NCBI RefSeq assembly: GCF_027214005.1
Contig: NZ_JAPWGY010000005.1
Span: 209,469-273,468 of the forward strand
DNA: 64,000 nt
From: Kiloniella laminariae
Lineage (GTDB): Bacteria; Pseudomonadota; Alphaproteobacteria; Kiloniellales; Kiloniellaceae
Direction: 5' to 3'
The number at the start of each line of letters is the position of its first letter. Position 1 is the first letter of the stretch. The translations under genes and the position numbers were made by a program. Shown in pieces: positions 8,379-18,536 of the stretch. The notes beneath the pieces were generated by a model. The model saw only the letters and a list, made by a program, of their open reading frames with translations, did no database searches and was not told the DNA's origin.

Positions 8379-10466
8379 ATGGAACAGACAATGTTAAATA
8401 AGCTTTCCCTTAGTGCCAAACTTACCCTTACAAGTGCTGTTATCGTTGTCATATGCTTGACAATAAGCATTGTTCTGATGGCCCGAACAACAGAAAATAC
8501 CGTGCGGGATCTGACACTTGATCAGGCGCGTGCCATCGGAAAGGCCGAGGCAACAGAAGTTCAGCGTCAGCTTGATATAGGTATGACGGTTGCCCACTCT
8601 CTGACCCAGACCTTTGTGGGAATGCGGGCAAAAGGTGTCACTGACAGGGCGGCTTATGATGAAGTCCTGAAGCAGACACTGATCGAAAACCCGGTTCTGG
8701 CCGGAGCCTGGGCAGGGTATGAACCCAATGCACTGGATGGCCAAGATAGCGAATATGTTACAGAGAAAAATCAGAGCGGTCGTTATCTGACCTATTACTA
8801 CAACTTTGGAAAAGGGGTTCTTCCTTCTACAATCGGAGCCTATGAGGAAGATCCAAACACGCCTGAGACAGACTGGTATTATTTGCCCGTGCGGACAAAA
8901 AAACCAGCAGTTGTGGACCCTATCGGGTATGATATTGAAGGAAATATTGTCACGCTGACATCGTTTGTTTACCCCATTCTAGATGAGAATGACAAGGTCC
9001 TGGGTGTTGTCGGCGTTGACATGAACCTTAACGATATGGCGAGTTCCTTTAACAAATTGGCACCTTTTGAATCCGGTACGGTCAATCTTGTCTCCAACAA
9101 TGGGAAGTGGGTCGCGCATAGCGATCCAGACTTGCTGGGTACCCCGCTGAACACCGAGAAAAGTCTGTTCAACAAGGCTATTCCTTTGATCAAGGATGGT
9201 AAATCTCTCGAAGGAGAAGACGAGGATCTGTATCGCCTCTTCATTCCCGTAAATGTGCGGGACACCCACGCTCCCTGGTCTGTTCTGGTGAATGTTCCAG
9301 TCAGCAAACTGACTGAAAAAGCCATCGTTATGCAGCAGTTTACTGTAATTGGTGGTGTGATCTTGCTGATTATCCTGAATGTGGCCTTGCTTATTATCGT
9401 TCGCATTATGATCCGTAACCCTCTTCAGAACAGCATGCTTGTGATTGAGGCCTTGATGGCCGGAAATTACAAAGTGGAAGTGAGTGGTCAGGATCGAGGG
9501 GATGAAATCGGTGACATCAACCGGGCACTGGAACAGTTCAAAGGAAATGCTGAACAGGTTCATCGCATGGAAGAGGAAAAACTTCTTGCGGAACAGAAAG
9601 CTTCCGAGGATCGGCATACAGCCCGTATGAGCATGGCCAACGATTTTGAAACCTCGGTCGGAAAGATTATCTCTTCTGTCTCCAACTCTGCCAATGGTAT
9701 GCGAACAACGGCCCAGAATATGGCTGGCGCAGCTAACCAGTCGTCAAACCAGGCGTCTGTCGTTACCGAAGCAGCTGAAGCGGCCTCGGTAAACGTACAG
9801 TCGGTAGCGGCTGCAACCGAAGAGCTTTCCGCATCGATTAACGAGATCAGCTCCCAGGTCCAGAGATCTGCGGATATTGCAAGCAATGCTGTGGAGGAAA
9901 CTTCCCGGACCAATCAAAAGGTTGAAGGCCTGGCTGCTGCGGCTGATCGAATTGGTGAGGTCGTCAAGTTGATTAACGATATTGCCGAACAAACCAATCT
10001 TCTGGCACTGAACGCAACGATTGAAGCAGCACGTGCAGGAGAAGCCGGAAAAGGCTTTGCTGTGGTAGCTTCAGAAGTGAAGTCGCTGGCAAACCAGACA
10101 GCAAAAGCAACAGAGGAAATTTCAGGACAGATTACCTCTATCCAGAATGAAACGCGCGAAACCGTTGATGCAATTCACAGTATCTCCACAACCATTGATT
10201 CTATTCATGAGGTTGCTACAGCCATTGCCTCGGCCGTAGAAGAACAGGGGGCTGCGACGGCTGAAATCACCAAATCAGTACAGCAAGCTGCAAACGGAAC
10301 TGATCAGGTGACGTCAAATATTGTACAGGTTCGCGAAGCCGCAAATACGACAGGAACAGCAGCGGAGGAGGTGCAAAATTCTGCAGCAAATCTGGCCCAG
10401 GAAGCCTTACAACTGGAAGAACAGGTTCATGAGTTCCTGCGACGACTGAGAACCGCTCAGTCATAA
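8379..10466 (+). CDS. Methyl-accepting chemotaxis protein with dCACHE-type sensor
   Basis: An inner-membrane chemoreceptor of 695 residues. Order: TM helix about 15-36; periplasmic sensor about 40-315 with [38 protein letters not shown] and [14 protein letters not shown], typical of double CACHE domains that bind small organic ligands; second TM about 322-343; HAMP; and a long coiled-coil signalling domain. The CheA/CheW hairpin tip [28 protein letters not shown] lies near residues 537-564. No C-terminal CheR/CheB pentapeptide is visible. It stands alone with its own terminator. An ATG at 8391 is an alternative start. Confidence 0.93.
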   Translation: MEQTMLNKLSLSAKLTLTSAVIVVICLTISIVLMARTTENTVRDLTLDQARAIGKAEATEVQRQLDIGMTVAHSLTQTFVGMRAKGVTDRAAYDEVLKQTLIENPVLAGAWAGYEPNALDGQDSEYVTEKNQSGRYLTYYYNFGKGVLPSTIGAYEEDPNTPETDWYYLPVRTKKPAVVDPIGYDIEGNIVTLTSFVYPILDENDKVLGVVGVDMNLNDMASSFNKLAPFESGTVNLVSNNGKWVAHSDPDLLGTPLNTEKSLFNKAIPLIKDGKSLEGEDEDLYRLFIPVNVRDTHAPWSVLVNVPVSKLTEKAIVMQQFTVIGGVILLIILNVALLIIVRIMIRNPLQNSMLVIEALMAGNYKVEVSGQDRGDEIGDINRALEQFKGNAEQVHRMEEEKLLAEQKASEDRHTARMSMANDFETSVGKIISSVSNSANGMRTTAQNMAGAANQSSNQASVVTEAAEAASVNVQSVAAATEELSASINEISSQVQRSADIASNAVEETSRTNQKVEGLAAAADRIGEVVKLINDIAEQTNLLALNATIEAARAGEAGKGFAVVASEVKSLANQTAKATEEISGQITSIQNETRETVDAIHSISTTIDSIHEVATAIASAVEEQGAATAEITKSVQQAANGTDQVTSNIVQVREAANTTGTAAEEVQNSAANLAQEALQLEEQVHEFLRRLRTAQS

Positions 10467-10492
10467 ATTTTTTTCTGAACAAGCAATTATTG

Positions 10493-10526
10493 AAACCCCG
10501 AAGCGGTAGACTGCTTCGGGGTTTTT
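10493..10526 (+). terminator. Rho-independent terminator of the chemoreceptor gene
   Basis: The stem AAACCCCGAAGC (10493-10504) / GCTTCGGGGTTT (10513-10524) has an 8-base loop and a T-run. Confidence 0.9.
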
Positions 10527-10947
10527 CGTGTTTTATTTACAAATTATCTTTGCCTCAAATATTAATGTAAAATTATTAACTCAAGCGATCTTTGAGGGCA
10601 AAGCTCTGTTGCCTGAATTTTCAAAGGGGCAGATATTTCCAGCACAACGGCAAGAACAAAAACAAGAATGCCGTCTGTGATATCGGGTTCGTTAATACAA
10701 GTAATGGGAACTTGTCTGCCAAATTCAAATCCTGACAAAATCATTGTTAAAAAATCAGGGATGCAGACAGGGCAGGGGGACTGAAAGAGAAACAGGTCAT
10801 CCGCTGTCTCCCGCTAAATGAATGTCATAAGGATTGCTCTTGATCCTGGTGCATTGATAGCAACGAAACCGAACATAGAAAACAACAGGATGCCCAGGGG
10901 CATTTTATATTGAACAGAATGAGCGAATTCTTGGGAGACACACAAAC
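10527..10947. other. 421-base intergenic region ahead of the ABC importer
   Basis: No convincing gene. A 60-codon minus-strand frame (10562-10744) has no ribosome-binding site or family character. The region must hold the promoter of the importer operon starting at 10948, whose SD-like GGGAG lies about 12 bases before the ATG. I see no clear operator. Confidence 0.5.
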
Positions 10948-12312
10948 ATGACCGATAATTCAAATAAAAAATTTCATCTATCCCGTCGCCGGCTTCTTAC
11001 TGGTGCGGCTGCGGTAAGTGCCGGGGCTGCAATGTTTGGTGGATCCCCGATGGGGTTTGTCAAAGGGGCTTGGGCAAAAAATTTCAGGAATGATCCTGGC
11101 AACAATTCTTTTGTCAAATTCGGCTTCAACGTTCCGCAAACCGGTGCTTATGCCGATGAAGGGGCCGATGAACTCCGGGCTTATTATCTTGCCGTAAAAC
11201 ACCTGAATGGCGAAGGTGATGGCGGTATGCTGACAACCATGCAACCTAGTTCTTTGAAGGGTAATGGTGTTCTTGGCAAGAAGGTCGAGTATGTCACGGG
11301 TGATACACAGACCAAATCTGATGCCGCGCGCGCTTCGGCCAAGCGGATGATTGAAAAAGAGGGCGTGACCATGTTCTCCGGCGGGTCTTCCTCCGGTGTT
11401 GCTGTGGCAACCCAGTCCCTGGCCCAGGAAATGGGTGTGATCTTTATGTGTGGACTGACACACTCGAATGACACAACAGGTAAGGACAAGCGTCGTTACG
11501 GCTTCCGCCACTTCTTCAACGCTTATATGTCCGGTGCGGCCCTTGGCCCGGTTCTGAAAGACGAAATGGGCACGGACCGTCGTGCCTATCACCTGACAGC
11601 GGATTATACCTGGGGCTGGACCCAGGAAGAGTCGATCAAGAACACGACTGAAGCCCTTGGTTGGGAAACGGTGAATGCCGTTCGTACCCCTGTTGGTGCG
11701 GGTGATTTCTCTCAGTATATCACACCGGTTTTGAATTCTGGCGCTGATGTGTTGATCCTGAACCACTATGGCAAGGATATGATCAACTCTCTGACCCAGG
11801 CGATCCAGTTCGGCCTGAAAGACAAGCAGGTCAATGGCAAGAACTTTGAAATTGTCGTGCCGCTGTTCTCCCGTCTGATGGCGCAGGGTGCTGGCGAAAA
11901 CATCAAAGGAATTCTGGGAACCACCAACTGGAACTGGTCCTTGCAGGATGCCGGATCGCAGGCTTTTGTGAAGTCCTTTGGTCAGGAATATGGCTTCCCG
12001 CCATCACAGGCTGCTCATACCTGCTATGTCCAGACACTGCTTTATGCAAATGCCTGTGAAATGGCCGGAACTTTCTATCCTCCAGAAGTGATCAAGGCTC
12101 TGGAAGGCTTCAAGTTCGATGGTATGGGCAATGGTCCGACTGAATACCGTGCCGCTGATCACCAGTGTTTCAAGGATGTTCTGGTTGTGCGTGGTAACGA
12201 AAATCCGACTACCCAGTTTGATTTGCTGAATGTTGTCCAGCAGGTTCCACGGGCCCAGGTTGAATACGACCCTGCCATTTTTGGCGGTGAACTCGGCCCT
12301 TACGAGGTCTGA
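10948..12312 (+). CDS. Branched-chain-amino-acid-type ABC importer, periplasmic binding protein
   Basis: A 454-residue Peripla_BP_6-type receptor. The N-terminus carries a Tat signal (LSRRRLLTGAAAVSAGAAMF), so the protein is exported folded. The mature part begins near FVKFGFNVPQTGAYADEGAD, the usual type I binding-fold start, and has GVTMFSGGSSSGVAVATQSL and TADYTWGWTQEES. It heads a complete importer: binding protein, two permeases, two ATPases. Relatives carry branched-chain amino acids, urea, amides or aromatic compounds; the substrate cannot be told here. Confidence 0.9.
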   Translation: MTDNSNKKFHLSRRRLLTGAAAVSAGAAMFGGSPMGFVKGAWAKNFRNDPGNNSFVKFGFNVPQTGAYADEGADELRAYYLAVKHLNGEGDGGMLTTMQPSSLKGNGVLGKKVEYVTGDTQTKSDAARASAKRMIEKEGVTMFSGGSSSGVAVATQSLAQEMGVIFMCGLTHSNDTTGKDKRRYGFRHFFNAYMSGAALGPVLKDEMGTDRRAYHLTADYTWGWTQEESIKNTTEALGWETVNAVRTPVGAGDFSQYITPVLNSGADVLILNHYGKDMINSLTQAIQFGLKDKQVNGKNFEIVVPLFSRLMAQGAGENIKGILGTTNWNWSLQDAGSQAFVKSFGQEYGFPPSQAAHTCYVQTLLYANACEMAGTFYPPEVIKALEGFKFDGMGNGPTEYRAADHQCFKDVLVVRGNENPTTQFDLLNVVQQVPRAQVEYDPAIFGGELGPYEV

Positions 12313-12462
12313 TCCACAGGTATGGACCGGGTTACAATAAGAATCCGGTCCACCCTTGTTGATGATTTTAGAAACAAGACGATGTGCCCGGTAGTCAGTG
12401 AGCCGTCTCCTGTACTGGCAATATCTACTGGCAACATCAAAACCAGCAGCGAAATTAAAAAT

Positions 12463-13479
12463 ATGGATGCACTTGTACTGCAACTCCTGAACGGGCTCGA
12501 CAAAGGGGGCGCCTATGCCCTGATTGCCCTGGGACTAACACTGATCTTCGGAACTTTGGGGGTCGTGAATTTTGCTCATGGGGCGCTTTTTATGCTTGGC
12601 GCTTTTTGTGCCGTGGCAATGAAGCAGCTTCTGACACTTTCCAAACTGGTCAAAGATGAAAGCATCACCTTTTTTGACGCTTTCAAGGAAGAACCCTATC
12701 TCAAGATATGGTTTGGCGATACCGGGGCCGTGATTATCGACTATGCTGTACCAATTTCGATCCTGCTCGCCATTCCGATCATGTTGTTGATTGGGCTGGC
12801 GCTTGAACGCGGTCTGATCAGGTTCTTTTACAAACGGACACATGCGGAACAGATCCTTGTTACCTTTGGTATGGCGATTGTCCTGCAGGAAATCGTCAAG
12901 GCAATGTTCGGCGCGAACCCTGTACCGATGCCGCCACCTGAAATTTTTGCAGGCTCAGCCGATATCGGATCTTTCCTGGGGCTCGGGAATTCTGTTGTGT
13001 ATCCCTGGTGGCGTCTTGTCTATCTCGGGTTTGCCGGAATTGTAATTGCTGGTGTGTTTTCTTTCCTGCAGTTCACGACCTTTGGAATGGTGGTTCGGGC
13101 CGGGATGCAGGACAGGGAAACTGTCGGGCTGCTCGGGATTGATATCGAGCGTCGCTTTACGATCGTCTTTGGTCTGGCTGCTGTGGTTTCGGGACTGGCT
13201 GGTGTGATGTATACCCCGATCGTTCCGCCGGACTATCATATGGGAATGGACTTTCTGGTTCTTTCGTTTGTCGTGGTTGTCGTTGGTGGCATGGGGTCTC
13301 TGACGGGCGCTGTCGCAGCCGGTTTCCTGCTCGGAATTCTGCAATCTTTTGCGTCAATGAACGAAATCACTTCAATTCTCCCTGGTATTGACCAGATCAT
13401 TATTTTCCTTGTTGCGGTTGTCATTCTGCTGGTTCGTCCCCGTGGTCTGATGGGCCGAAAAGGCGTAATGGAGTCCTAA
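12463..13479 (+). CDS. Branched-chain-amino-acid-type ABC permease (LivH family)
   Basis: A 338-residue inner-membrane permease. It begins MDALVLQLLNGLDKGGAYAL and has ALGLTLIFGTLGVVNFAHGA, the LivH signature, and the cytoplasmic coupling segment GLLGIDIERRFTIVFGLAAV. An insertion of ~35 mostly polar residues (VKDESITFFDAFKEEPYLKI region) follows the second helix. I chose the ATG at 12463; the frame extends upstream to 12322, but that stretch is polar and unlike the family. Second gene of the importer operon. Confidence 0.9.
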   Translation: MDALVLQLLNGLDKGGAYALIALGLTLIFGTLGVVNFAHGALFMLGAFCAVAMKQLLTLSKLVKDESITFFDAFKEEPYLKIWFGDTGAVIIDYAVPISILLAIPIMLLIGLALERGLIRFFYKRTHAEQILVTFGMAIVLQEIVKAMFGANPVPMPPPEIFAGSADIGSFLGLGNSVVYPWWRLVYLGFAGIVIAGVFSFLQFTTFGMVVRAGMQDRETVGLLGIDIERRFTIVFGLAAVVSGLAGVMYTPIVPPDYHMGMDFLVLSFVVVVVGGMGSLTGAVAAGFLLGILQSFASMNEITSILPGIDQIIIFLVAVVILLVRPRGLMGRKGVMES

Positions 13480-13482
13480 ATC

Positions 13483-14634
13483 ATGATTACAGCTACGCCA
13501 CGTAATGACTTGTTGTTAATGGTATTTTTTGCCATTGCCATTCTCACTATGCCAATCTGGTTGTCTCCGATAGGCGCAGCCTATCCCGATCTCCTGCAGC
13601 GCTTTGCTATTTACGGGATCTTTGCCATTGGCTTTAATCTTCTGTTCGGTCTGACCGGATATCTTTCTTTTGGGCATGCGGCCTTTCTCGGCGTTGGTTC
13701 CTATACAGCCGTCTGGTCATTCAAACTGCTCAGCATGAGTGTCATTCCCGCCGTTCTGTTTGGGGTGATTACCTCTGGACTGTTTGCAATTGTCATCGGC
13801 TATATCAGCCTCAGACGTTCCGGTATCTATTTTTCCATCCTCACACTGGCCTTTGCCCAGATGTCCTATAACCTCGCCTATTCGGTTCTGACACCGATTA
13901 CCAACGGTGAAACCGGGTTGCAGCTGGCTCAGGAGGACCCCCGGGTTTTTGATAACCTGTTCGGCGGGGCAATGGAAAGCGGCACGGGTATTCCCCCGAC
14001 CAATCTCTTTGGCATGGAAATGAGCGGCTATCCCGGTTTCTATTTCTGTGCAGTCCTGATGATTATCGGTTTCTATATCTCGATGCGGATTACCCGCTCA
14101 CCTTTTGGCATGATGCTCAAGGCGGTGAAGTCCAACCAGAACCGTATGAGCTATACAGGCCTCAATACACGCCCTTATACACTGGCTGCATTTGTCATTT
14201 CCGGAATGTATGCCGGGCTTGCAGGCTCGCTTCTGGCTGTCACAGATCCTCTGGCAGGGGCCGAGAGAATGCAGTGGACTGCTTCAGGTGAAGTGGTGCT
14301 GATGACCATTCTTGGTGGTGTCGGAACCTTGATGGGACCTGTCATCGGGGCAGGGGTAATCAAGTACTTTGAAAATATTTTCTCGGCCTTTAACGATGAT
14401 GCGCTGCACGAGATCTTCTCCTTCCTTCCGGATGTGCTCCAGGACGGTGTTGTTGCCGTTGTCGGACTCTTTGTCGGTGAGGGGTGGCATCTGACGCTTG
14501 GAGCCTTGTTCGTTATCGTCGTTGTTTTCCTGCCGGGGGGGATCATGGAAGGTATCAGTCGCCTGTCCCGTATCTTTTCCCAGAAGAAAGCAGAAGAACC
14601 CACCGTGAAAACCCGGACACAACCAGGTGAATAG
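13483..14634 (+). CDS. Branched-chain-amino-acid-type ABC permease (LivM family)
   Basis: A 383-residue permease partnering the LivH-like protein. It has [42 protein letters not shown] and [20 protein letters not shown], the LivM landmarks. The C-terminal end ([18 protein letters not shown]) is a polar cytoplasmic tail. Only 3 bases separate it from the previous stop, so expression is coupled. Confidence 0.92.
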   Translation: MITATPRNDLLLMVFFAIAILTMPIWLSPIGAAYPDLLQRFAIYGIFAIGFNLLFGLTGYLSFGHAAFLGVGSYTAVWSFKLLSMSVIPAVLFGVITSGLFAIVIGYISLRRSGIYFSILTLAFAQMSYNLAYSVLTPITNGETGLQLAQEDPRVFDNLFGGAMESGTGIPPTNLFGMEMSGYPGFYFCAVLMIIGFYISMRITRSPFGMMLKAVKSNQNRMSYTGLNTRPYTLAAFVISGMYAGLAGSLLAVTDPLAGAERMQWTASGEVVLMTILGGVGTLMGPVIGAGVIKYFENIFSAFNDDALHEIFSFLPDVLQDGVVAVVGLFVGEGWHLTLGALFVIVVVFLPGGIMEGISRLSRIFSQKKAEEPTVKTRTQPGE

Positions 14635-14668
14635 CCAAAAGAGAAAATTTAAATAAAGAGAGAATGTC

Positions 14669-15424
14669 ATGGGTATTCTTGAAGTTCGCGATGTTAACAA
14701 GAGCTTTGGTGGTCTGCAGGCCCTGAATAATGTTCAGCTGAATGTTGAAGAAGGTTCTGTTCACGCCATAATCGGCCCTAACGGGGCCGGGAAATCTACC
14801 TTCCTGAACTGTCTGGTCGGGAGACTTACCCCCGATACGGGGAGCGTTACCTTCAATGGAGGATCGCTGTTGGGAATCACGCCGCATGAAATCAACCAGG
14901 CCGGAGTGGCGAGGGTGTTCCAGACCCCGGAAATATTCGGAGATCTGAGCCTGTTGGATAATGTCATAATACCAACCTTTGCCACCAGAGACGGCGCCTT
15001 TACCCTGAATGCCTGGAAGCGGGCGGATCAGGACAAGGAAGTTCGGGAAAAAGCCGAACACATGCTTGAAGATGTGGGGCTGATCGAGAAAAAGGATTTT
15101 ATCGCGGGCAGTCTGTCACGTGGGGACAAGCGGCGTCTGGAACTGGCCATGTGCCTGGTGCAGAACCCGAAACTGCTGCTGCTTGACGAACCAACTGCCG
15201 GCATGTCCCGCGCGGATACCAACAATACAATTGACCTGCTGAAGCGTATCGGCAAGCGCGGGATTACCAAGATCATTATTGAACATGATATGCATGTGGT
15301 CTTTTCGCTGGCCAACAAGGTCAGTGTTATGGCGCAGGGAACGGTGATTGCCGAAGGATTGCCGGAAGACATCAAGGGTGATCCCCGTGTGCAGGAAGCT
15401 TATCTGGGGGGAGCCCACCTATGA
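14669..15424 (+). CDS. Branched-chain-amino-acid-type ABC ATPase (LivG family)
   Basis: A 251-residue ATPase of the importer. It has Walker A GPNGAGKST, Walker B LLLLDEPTAGM and the family's GVARVFQTPEIF Q-loop region. The ABC signature reads LSRGDKRRLELAM where LSHG/LSYG-type sequences are usual; the Ser and Gly are kept. It overlaps the next ATPase by four bases (ATGA at 15421). An SD-like AAAGAGAGA lies upstream of the ATG. Confidence 0.92.
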   Translation: MGILEVRDVNKSFGGLQALNNVQLNVEEGSVHAIIGPNGAGKSTFLNCLVGRLTPDTGSVTFNGGSLLGITPHEINQAGVARVFQTPEIFGDLSLLDNVIIPTFATRDGAFTLNAWKRADQDKEVREKAEHMLEDVGLIEKKDFIAGSLSRGDKRRLELAMCLVQNPKLLLLDEPTAGMSRADTNNTIDLLKRIGKRGITKIIIEHDMHVVFSLANKVSVMAQGTVIAEGLPEDIKGDPRVQEAYLGGAHL

Positions 15425-16170
15425 GTATGACCCGCGTAGAACCCGTTACCAACAAGGGGGGAGCACCGGCTTTTTTCTCGGCCTGGGATCTTCATGCCTA
15501 TTACGGTGAAAGTTATATTGTTCAGGGTGTTAGCTTCGATATTCGCGAAGGCGAGATTATGGCACTTCTGGGCCGTAACGGTGCTGGCAAAACCTCAACC
15601 CTTCGGGCAATTGCCCGCACAGCAGATCCCGTGTTGACCCATGGGGAAATCTGGCTGGATCACAAGCCGTTGCATTCAATGAAATCATTCGAGGCTGCGA
15701 GGAATGGTGTCGGACTTGTACCGGAAGATCGCAGAATTATCCCTGGCCTGACGGTCGAGGAAAACCTGCAACTTGCCCAGATTTCAGCGCCTGTAGGCTG
15801 GACGATTGAAAGAATTTATGACCATTTCCCCCGTTTGGCAGAGCGACGTAACCAGGAGGGAATAACCATGTCCGGGGGGGAGCAACAGATGTTGGCTGTT
15901 GCCCGGGCATTGGCGAGGGATGTTAAACTGCTGTTGCTGGATGAGCCTTATGAAGGCCTCGCGCCAGTGATTGTACACGAAATTGAAAGCATCCTTCGTG
16001 AGATCAAATCACATGGCCTGACCACAATTATCGTGGAACAGAATGCCATCGCGGCCCTTAACCTTGCTGACCGTGCCATTATTCTTGATATGGGGCAGGT
16101 GGTGTTTGACGGTACTGCCCAGGAGGTACTGGACGATGCCGGATTGCGCCAGGAATATCTGGCCATATAA
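15421..16170 (+). CDS. Branched-chain-amino-acid-type ABC ATPase (LivF family)
   Basis: A 249-residue second ATPase. It has Walker A GRNGAGKTS, signature MSGGEQQMLAVARAL, Walker B LLLLDEPYEGLAPVIV and the switch segment IIVEQNAIAALNLADRAIILDMGQV. The first ~20 residues (MSMTRVEPVTNKGGAPAFF) extend ahead of the usual LivF start, and an internal start is possible. It is the last gene of the operon and is followed by a strong terminator. Confidence 0.92.
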   Translation: MSMTRVEPVTNKGGAPAFFSAWDLHAYYGESYIVQGVSFDIREGEIMALLGRNGAGKTSTLRAIARTADPVLTHGEIWLDHKPLHSMKSFEAARNGVGLVPEDRRIIPGLTVEENLQLAQISAPVGWTIERIYDHFPRLAERRNQEGITMSGGEQQMLAVARALARDVKLLLLDEPYEGLAPVIVHEIESILREIKSHGLTTIIVEQNAIAALNLADRAIILDMGQVVFDGTAQEVLDDAGLRQEYLAI

Positions 16171-16198
16171 TCCCAGCGCGCTCGCGACCAGAACTCGA

Positions 16199-16225
16199 AA
16201 AGGGAGCTAGGTGCTCCCTTTTTTT
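16199..16225 (+). terminator. Rho-independent terminator of the LivKHMGF-type operon
   Basis: The stem AAAGGGAGC (16199-16207) / GCTCCCTTT (16213-16221) has a 5-base loop and continues into a run of seven Ts. Confidence 0.92.
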
Positions 16226-16355
16226 GTTTTGTGATCGCGTTCAGACTTTACCCGGATCTGTTTGTTGATCTGTTTTGAACACAAGCCGTGATGTTCTGTC
16301 TTGCCAGTTTCACGTCCAGTCTGCCATGATTTATGCAGAACAGGAGAGAAAACGG

Positions 16356-16997
16356 ATGGCAGAAGCAATTGCAATAATCAGTATCTTGGGTGTTCTTGCC
16401 ATTGGTGCAATTACACCTGGGCCGAGTTTTATTCTTGTCGCCCAGATTTCTCTGTCGCGTTCTCGTTCCCATGGAATTGCCGCAGCGGCAGGAATGGGGG
16501 CAGGGGCAATCTTTTTTGCGATCCTTGCTCTTCTGGGGTTGCAGCTGATCTTTATCGAAATTGACTGGCTTTATGCCGCTTTCAAAGTTTTTGGCGGCCT
16601 CTATCTGCTTTATCTCGGGATCCGGATATGGCGCGGAGCAAAAAACACTCTGATGCCTTCCGCAGACGATCCGGCATTTGCTGCAGCGGGTCTGACACAT
16701 AAAGCCACTTGTCTGCGCGCTTTTTTCTATGCTTTTATGACCCAGATCAGCAATCCCAAGGCAGCGATTATCTATAGCGGTGTTTTTGCCGTTTTTCTTC
16801 CGGCCGAGATATCTTTCTGGTTTCCCATGGTGCTTTTACCGGCAATCCTGTTGCTTGAAACGGGCTGGTATCTTCTCGTCGCCTGTGCCTTATCCGCACC
16901 GGTTTCCCGCAATATCTACCTGCGGGCAAAATGCTCGATTGATCGCATTGCCGGGAGCCTGATGGGACTGCTTGGCATAAAGTTGATGACAAGCTGA
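16356..16997 (+). CDS. LysE/RhtB family amino-acid exporter
   Basis: A 213-residue inner-membrane protein with about six hydrophobic segments. It begins MAEAIAIISILGVLAIGAITPGPSFILV and contains the LysE/RhtB hallmark GAITPGPSF, then FKVFGGLYLLYLGIRIWRGA and FFYAFMTQISNPKAAIIYSGVFAVFLP. Such proteins export basic or neutral amino acids, or their derivatives. I chose the ATG at 16356 because it has AGGAG nine bases upstream; an earlier in-frame start (16275) adds polar residues. Single gene. Confidence 0.9.
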   Translation: MAEAIAIISILGVLAIGAITPGPSFILVAQISLSRSRSHGIAAAAGMGAGAIFFAILALLGLQLIFIEIDWLYAAFKVFGGLYLLYLGIRIWRGAKNTLMPSADDPAFAAAGLTHKATCLRAFFYAFMTQISNPKAAIIYSGVFAVFLPAEISFWFPMVLLPAILLLETGWYLLVACALSAPVSRNIYLRAKCSIDRIAGSLMGLLGIKLMTS

Positions 16998-17047
16998 TTC
17001 TGTTCTTTTTCCACCAGCACCATTGTTACCCCAGGACCATATAAAAC

Positions 17048-17824
17048 ATGTCAGAACGCCCTGATGATCCCTTTGGAAACAACAATAAAGATGACCAGCA
17101 AGAATCTGATAAAAAAGGACTATCTCCTTTTGTTCTTTTTCTTGTTCTTCTTGGATTGACCGCGGGTGGAATCTTTTTTCTGATGGATAAATTCCCTTCG
17201 ACCTTGATGGACGAGGATAACCAGATTGATCTGGTCAGGTTACTGGCCATTCTGCTGCTTGTCATGTCGTCAGCGGTTGGTTTGCGTCGTATCAGTGCTT
17301 CGACCCTGCCAAGGTATCTGCGCGATATCGCGATCTGGGTCTGTATCTTTGCTGTTCTGCTGTTGGGTTATAGTTACAGGGATCTGTTCAGCGATACCGG
17401 GCAACGCCTGTCCAGTGTGCTCTTGCCCGGCGAGGCCGTGGTGACTGAACAGGGCGATCTGGTTTTTACCCGGTCCCGGGACGGGCATTTCTATATTGAT
17501 GCGTCTGTCGAAGGCATAAAGGTCCGTTTTCTGGTCGATACCGGGGCAAGCAGCCTGGTTTTGAGCCCGGCGGACGCGGCAAGATTGGGATTTGATTTTA
17601 ACCAGTTGCTGTTCAACCAGACCTTCGAGACAGCAAACGGAACGGGCAGGGGCGCCAGAACCCGGCTGGACAGTATGACAATCGGATCTGTAACCTTTGA
17701 CAATATCCCCGCATCGATCAATGAAGCATCCATGTCAACGTCTCTGTTGGGTATGTCTTTCCTCAAACGCCTGCACAGCTTTGAGTTTCAGGGTGATCAG
17801 CTGATTTTGCGTGTGGAAGGATGA
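17048..17824 (+). CDS. Membrane-anchored retropepsin-like aspartic protease (TIGR02281-like, clan AA)
   Basis: A 258-residue protein with three hydrophobic segments (about 30-45, 60-75, 95-110). These are followed by a retroviral-type protease domain with catalytic FLVDTGASSLVLS (Asp near 163), then NGTGRGARTRLDSMTIGSVTF and SLLGMSFLKRL, the usual bacterial single-chain retropepsin order. Family members likely work as dimers at the membrane; substrates are unknown. The N-terminal 25 residues are very polar (DPFGNNNKDDQQ). Confidence 0.85.
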   Translation: MSERPDDPFGNNNKDDQQESDKKGLSPFVLFLVLLGLTAGGIFFLMDKFPSTLMDEDNQIDLVRLLAILLLVMSSAVGLRRISASTLPRYLRDIAIWVCIFAVLLLGYSYRDLFSDTGQRLSSVLLPGEAVVTEQGDLVFTRSRDGHFYIDASVEGIKVRFLVDTGASSLVLSPADAARLGFDFNQLLFNQTFETANGTGRGARTRLDSMTIGSVTFDNIPASINEASMSTSLLGMSFLKRLHSFEFQGDQLILRVEG

Positions 17825-17949
17825 ATTACAAACGGTACGGTGTTTGAGGATAATCAGCGATTTTGGTACTCGGTTTCCTATTGTTTGTCCAGCCAGGGGA
17901 TGTTATTTTGTTCGCATAATTTATATTATGGAAAATTAAGTGTAGGAAA

Positions 17950-18054
17950 TTGAAACCAAAAGATAGAACTCAAAAAATCAAAAGAGCTGCCGAAGCTGCT
18001 CTTGAAAATAAATATTTAAACTGGCCTTTGGAACATTTGATTATTGTTGCGTAA
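17950..18054 (+). pseudogene. Possible N-terminal gene fragment (34 codons)
   Basis: An open stretch, possibly starting at TTG 17950, reads LKPKDRTQKIKRAAEAAL, then LENKYLNWPLEHLIIVA and a stop. It looks protein-like (amphipathic, Lys/Arg-rich helix) but has no good ribosome-binding site. Its end overlaps the tail of the convergent DUF2247-like gene. It could be the start of a gene cut off by a rearrangement. It lies in the AT-rich accessory patch. Confidence 0.25.
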
Positions 18055-18490
18055 GCCTAATCCTCAATTTTTCTATAACTTGAATCATAGCTACCAACGG
18101 AGCAATTTCACTCTGTGAATAAATACTGCACGAAGCCATATCTTCGGGATAATCAAAATTCGCATAGACCTCTTGTAGCCTATTAAGCTTGGTTTGTTCG
18201 TCATCATCTGACTCTGCAATATAGAGGAGATGAGCTAATCTCCATTTATCAAGATCAACAGATTTATCCGGCTGTTTAACTAGATTCGAAATCAGGTTAA
18301 ACAGCTCTTCATCTCCCAAAGACTCTCCGCCAGCGATTATCGCCACTTCCACATCGTCATTGCCATTAACGATAAGGTCGACAGCACAATCAATAACATC
18401 CTTCTGACTGATCAAACCTCTTCTCAAACCAATAAGAATCGTAGACCAACAGAGTAGATTAAAATTTATCAATACCTTAAGCGGTGACAT
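18041..18490 (-). CDS. DUF2247-like hypothetical protein
   Basis: A 149-residue soluble acidic protein. LRRGLISQKDVIDCAVDLI near residues 23-41 and DDVEVAIIAGGES resemble the DUF2247 family, from memory of its pattern. The rest is helical with an acidic stretch (ESDDDEQTK). No catalytic motif is visible. DUF2247 members often appear as isolated small genes and have been suspected to act as immunity proteins of polymorphic toxins; no toxin gene is present here. The gene is clearly more AT-rich than its neighbours, suggesting acquisition. Confidence 0.55.
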   Translation of the reverse strand: MSPLKVLINFNLLCWSTILIGLRRGLISQKDVIDCAVDLIVNGNDDVEVAIIAGGESLGDEELFNLISNLVKQPDKSVDLDKWRLAHLLYIAESDDDEQTKLNRLQEVYANFDYPEDMASCSIYSQSEIAPLVAMIQVIEKLRIRLTQQ

Positions 18491-18536
18491 ATTGGTCTAC
18501 ACTCTTTGTAACATTTCATCGCAAACCAGTTTTTTC

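Noticed and set aside
10562..10744. 60-codon minus-strand frame in the gap before the ABC importer
   Set aside because: No ribosome site, no family character and no conserved context visible.
10978..11766. 262-codon minus-strand open frame
   Set aside because: It lies wholly inside the ABC receptor gene on the other strand, has no ribosome site and a His/Thr/Arg-rich composition typical of a shadow frame.
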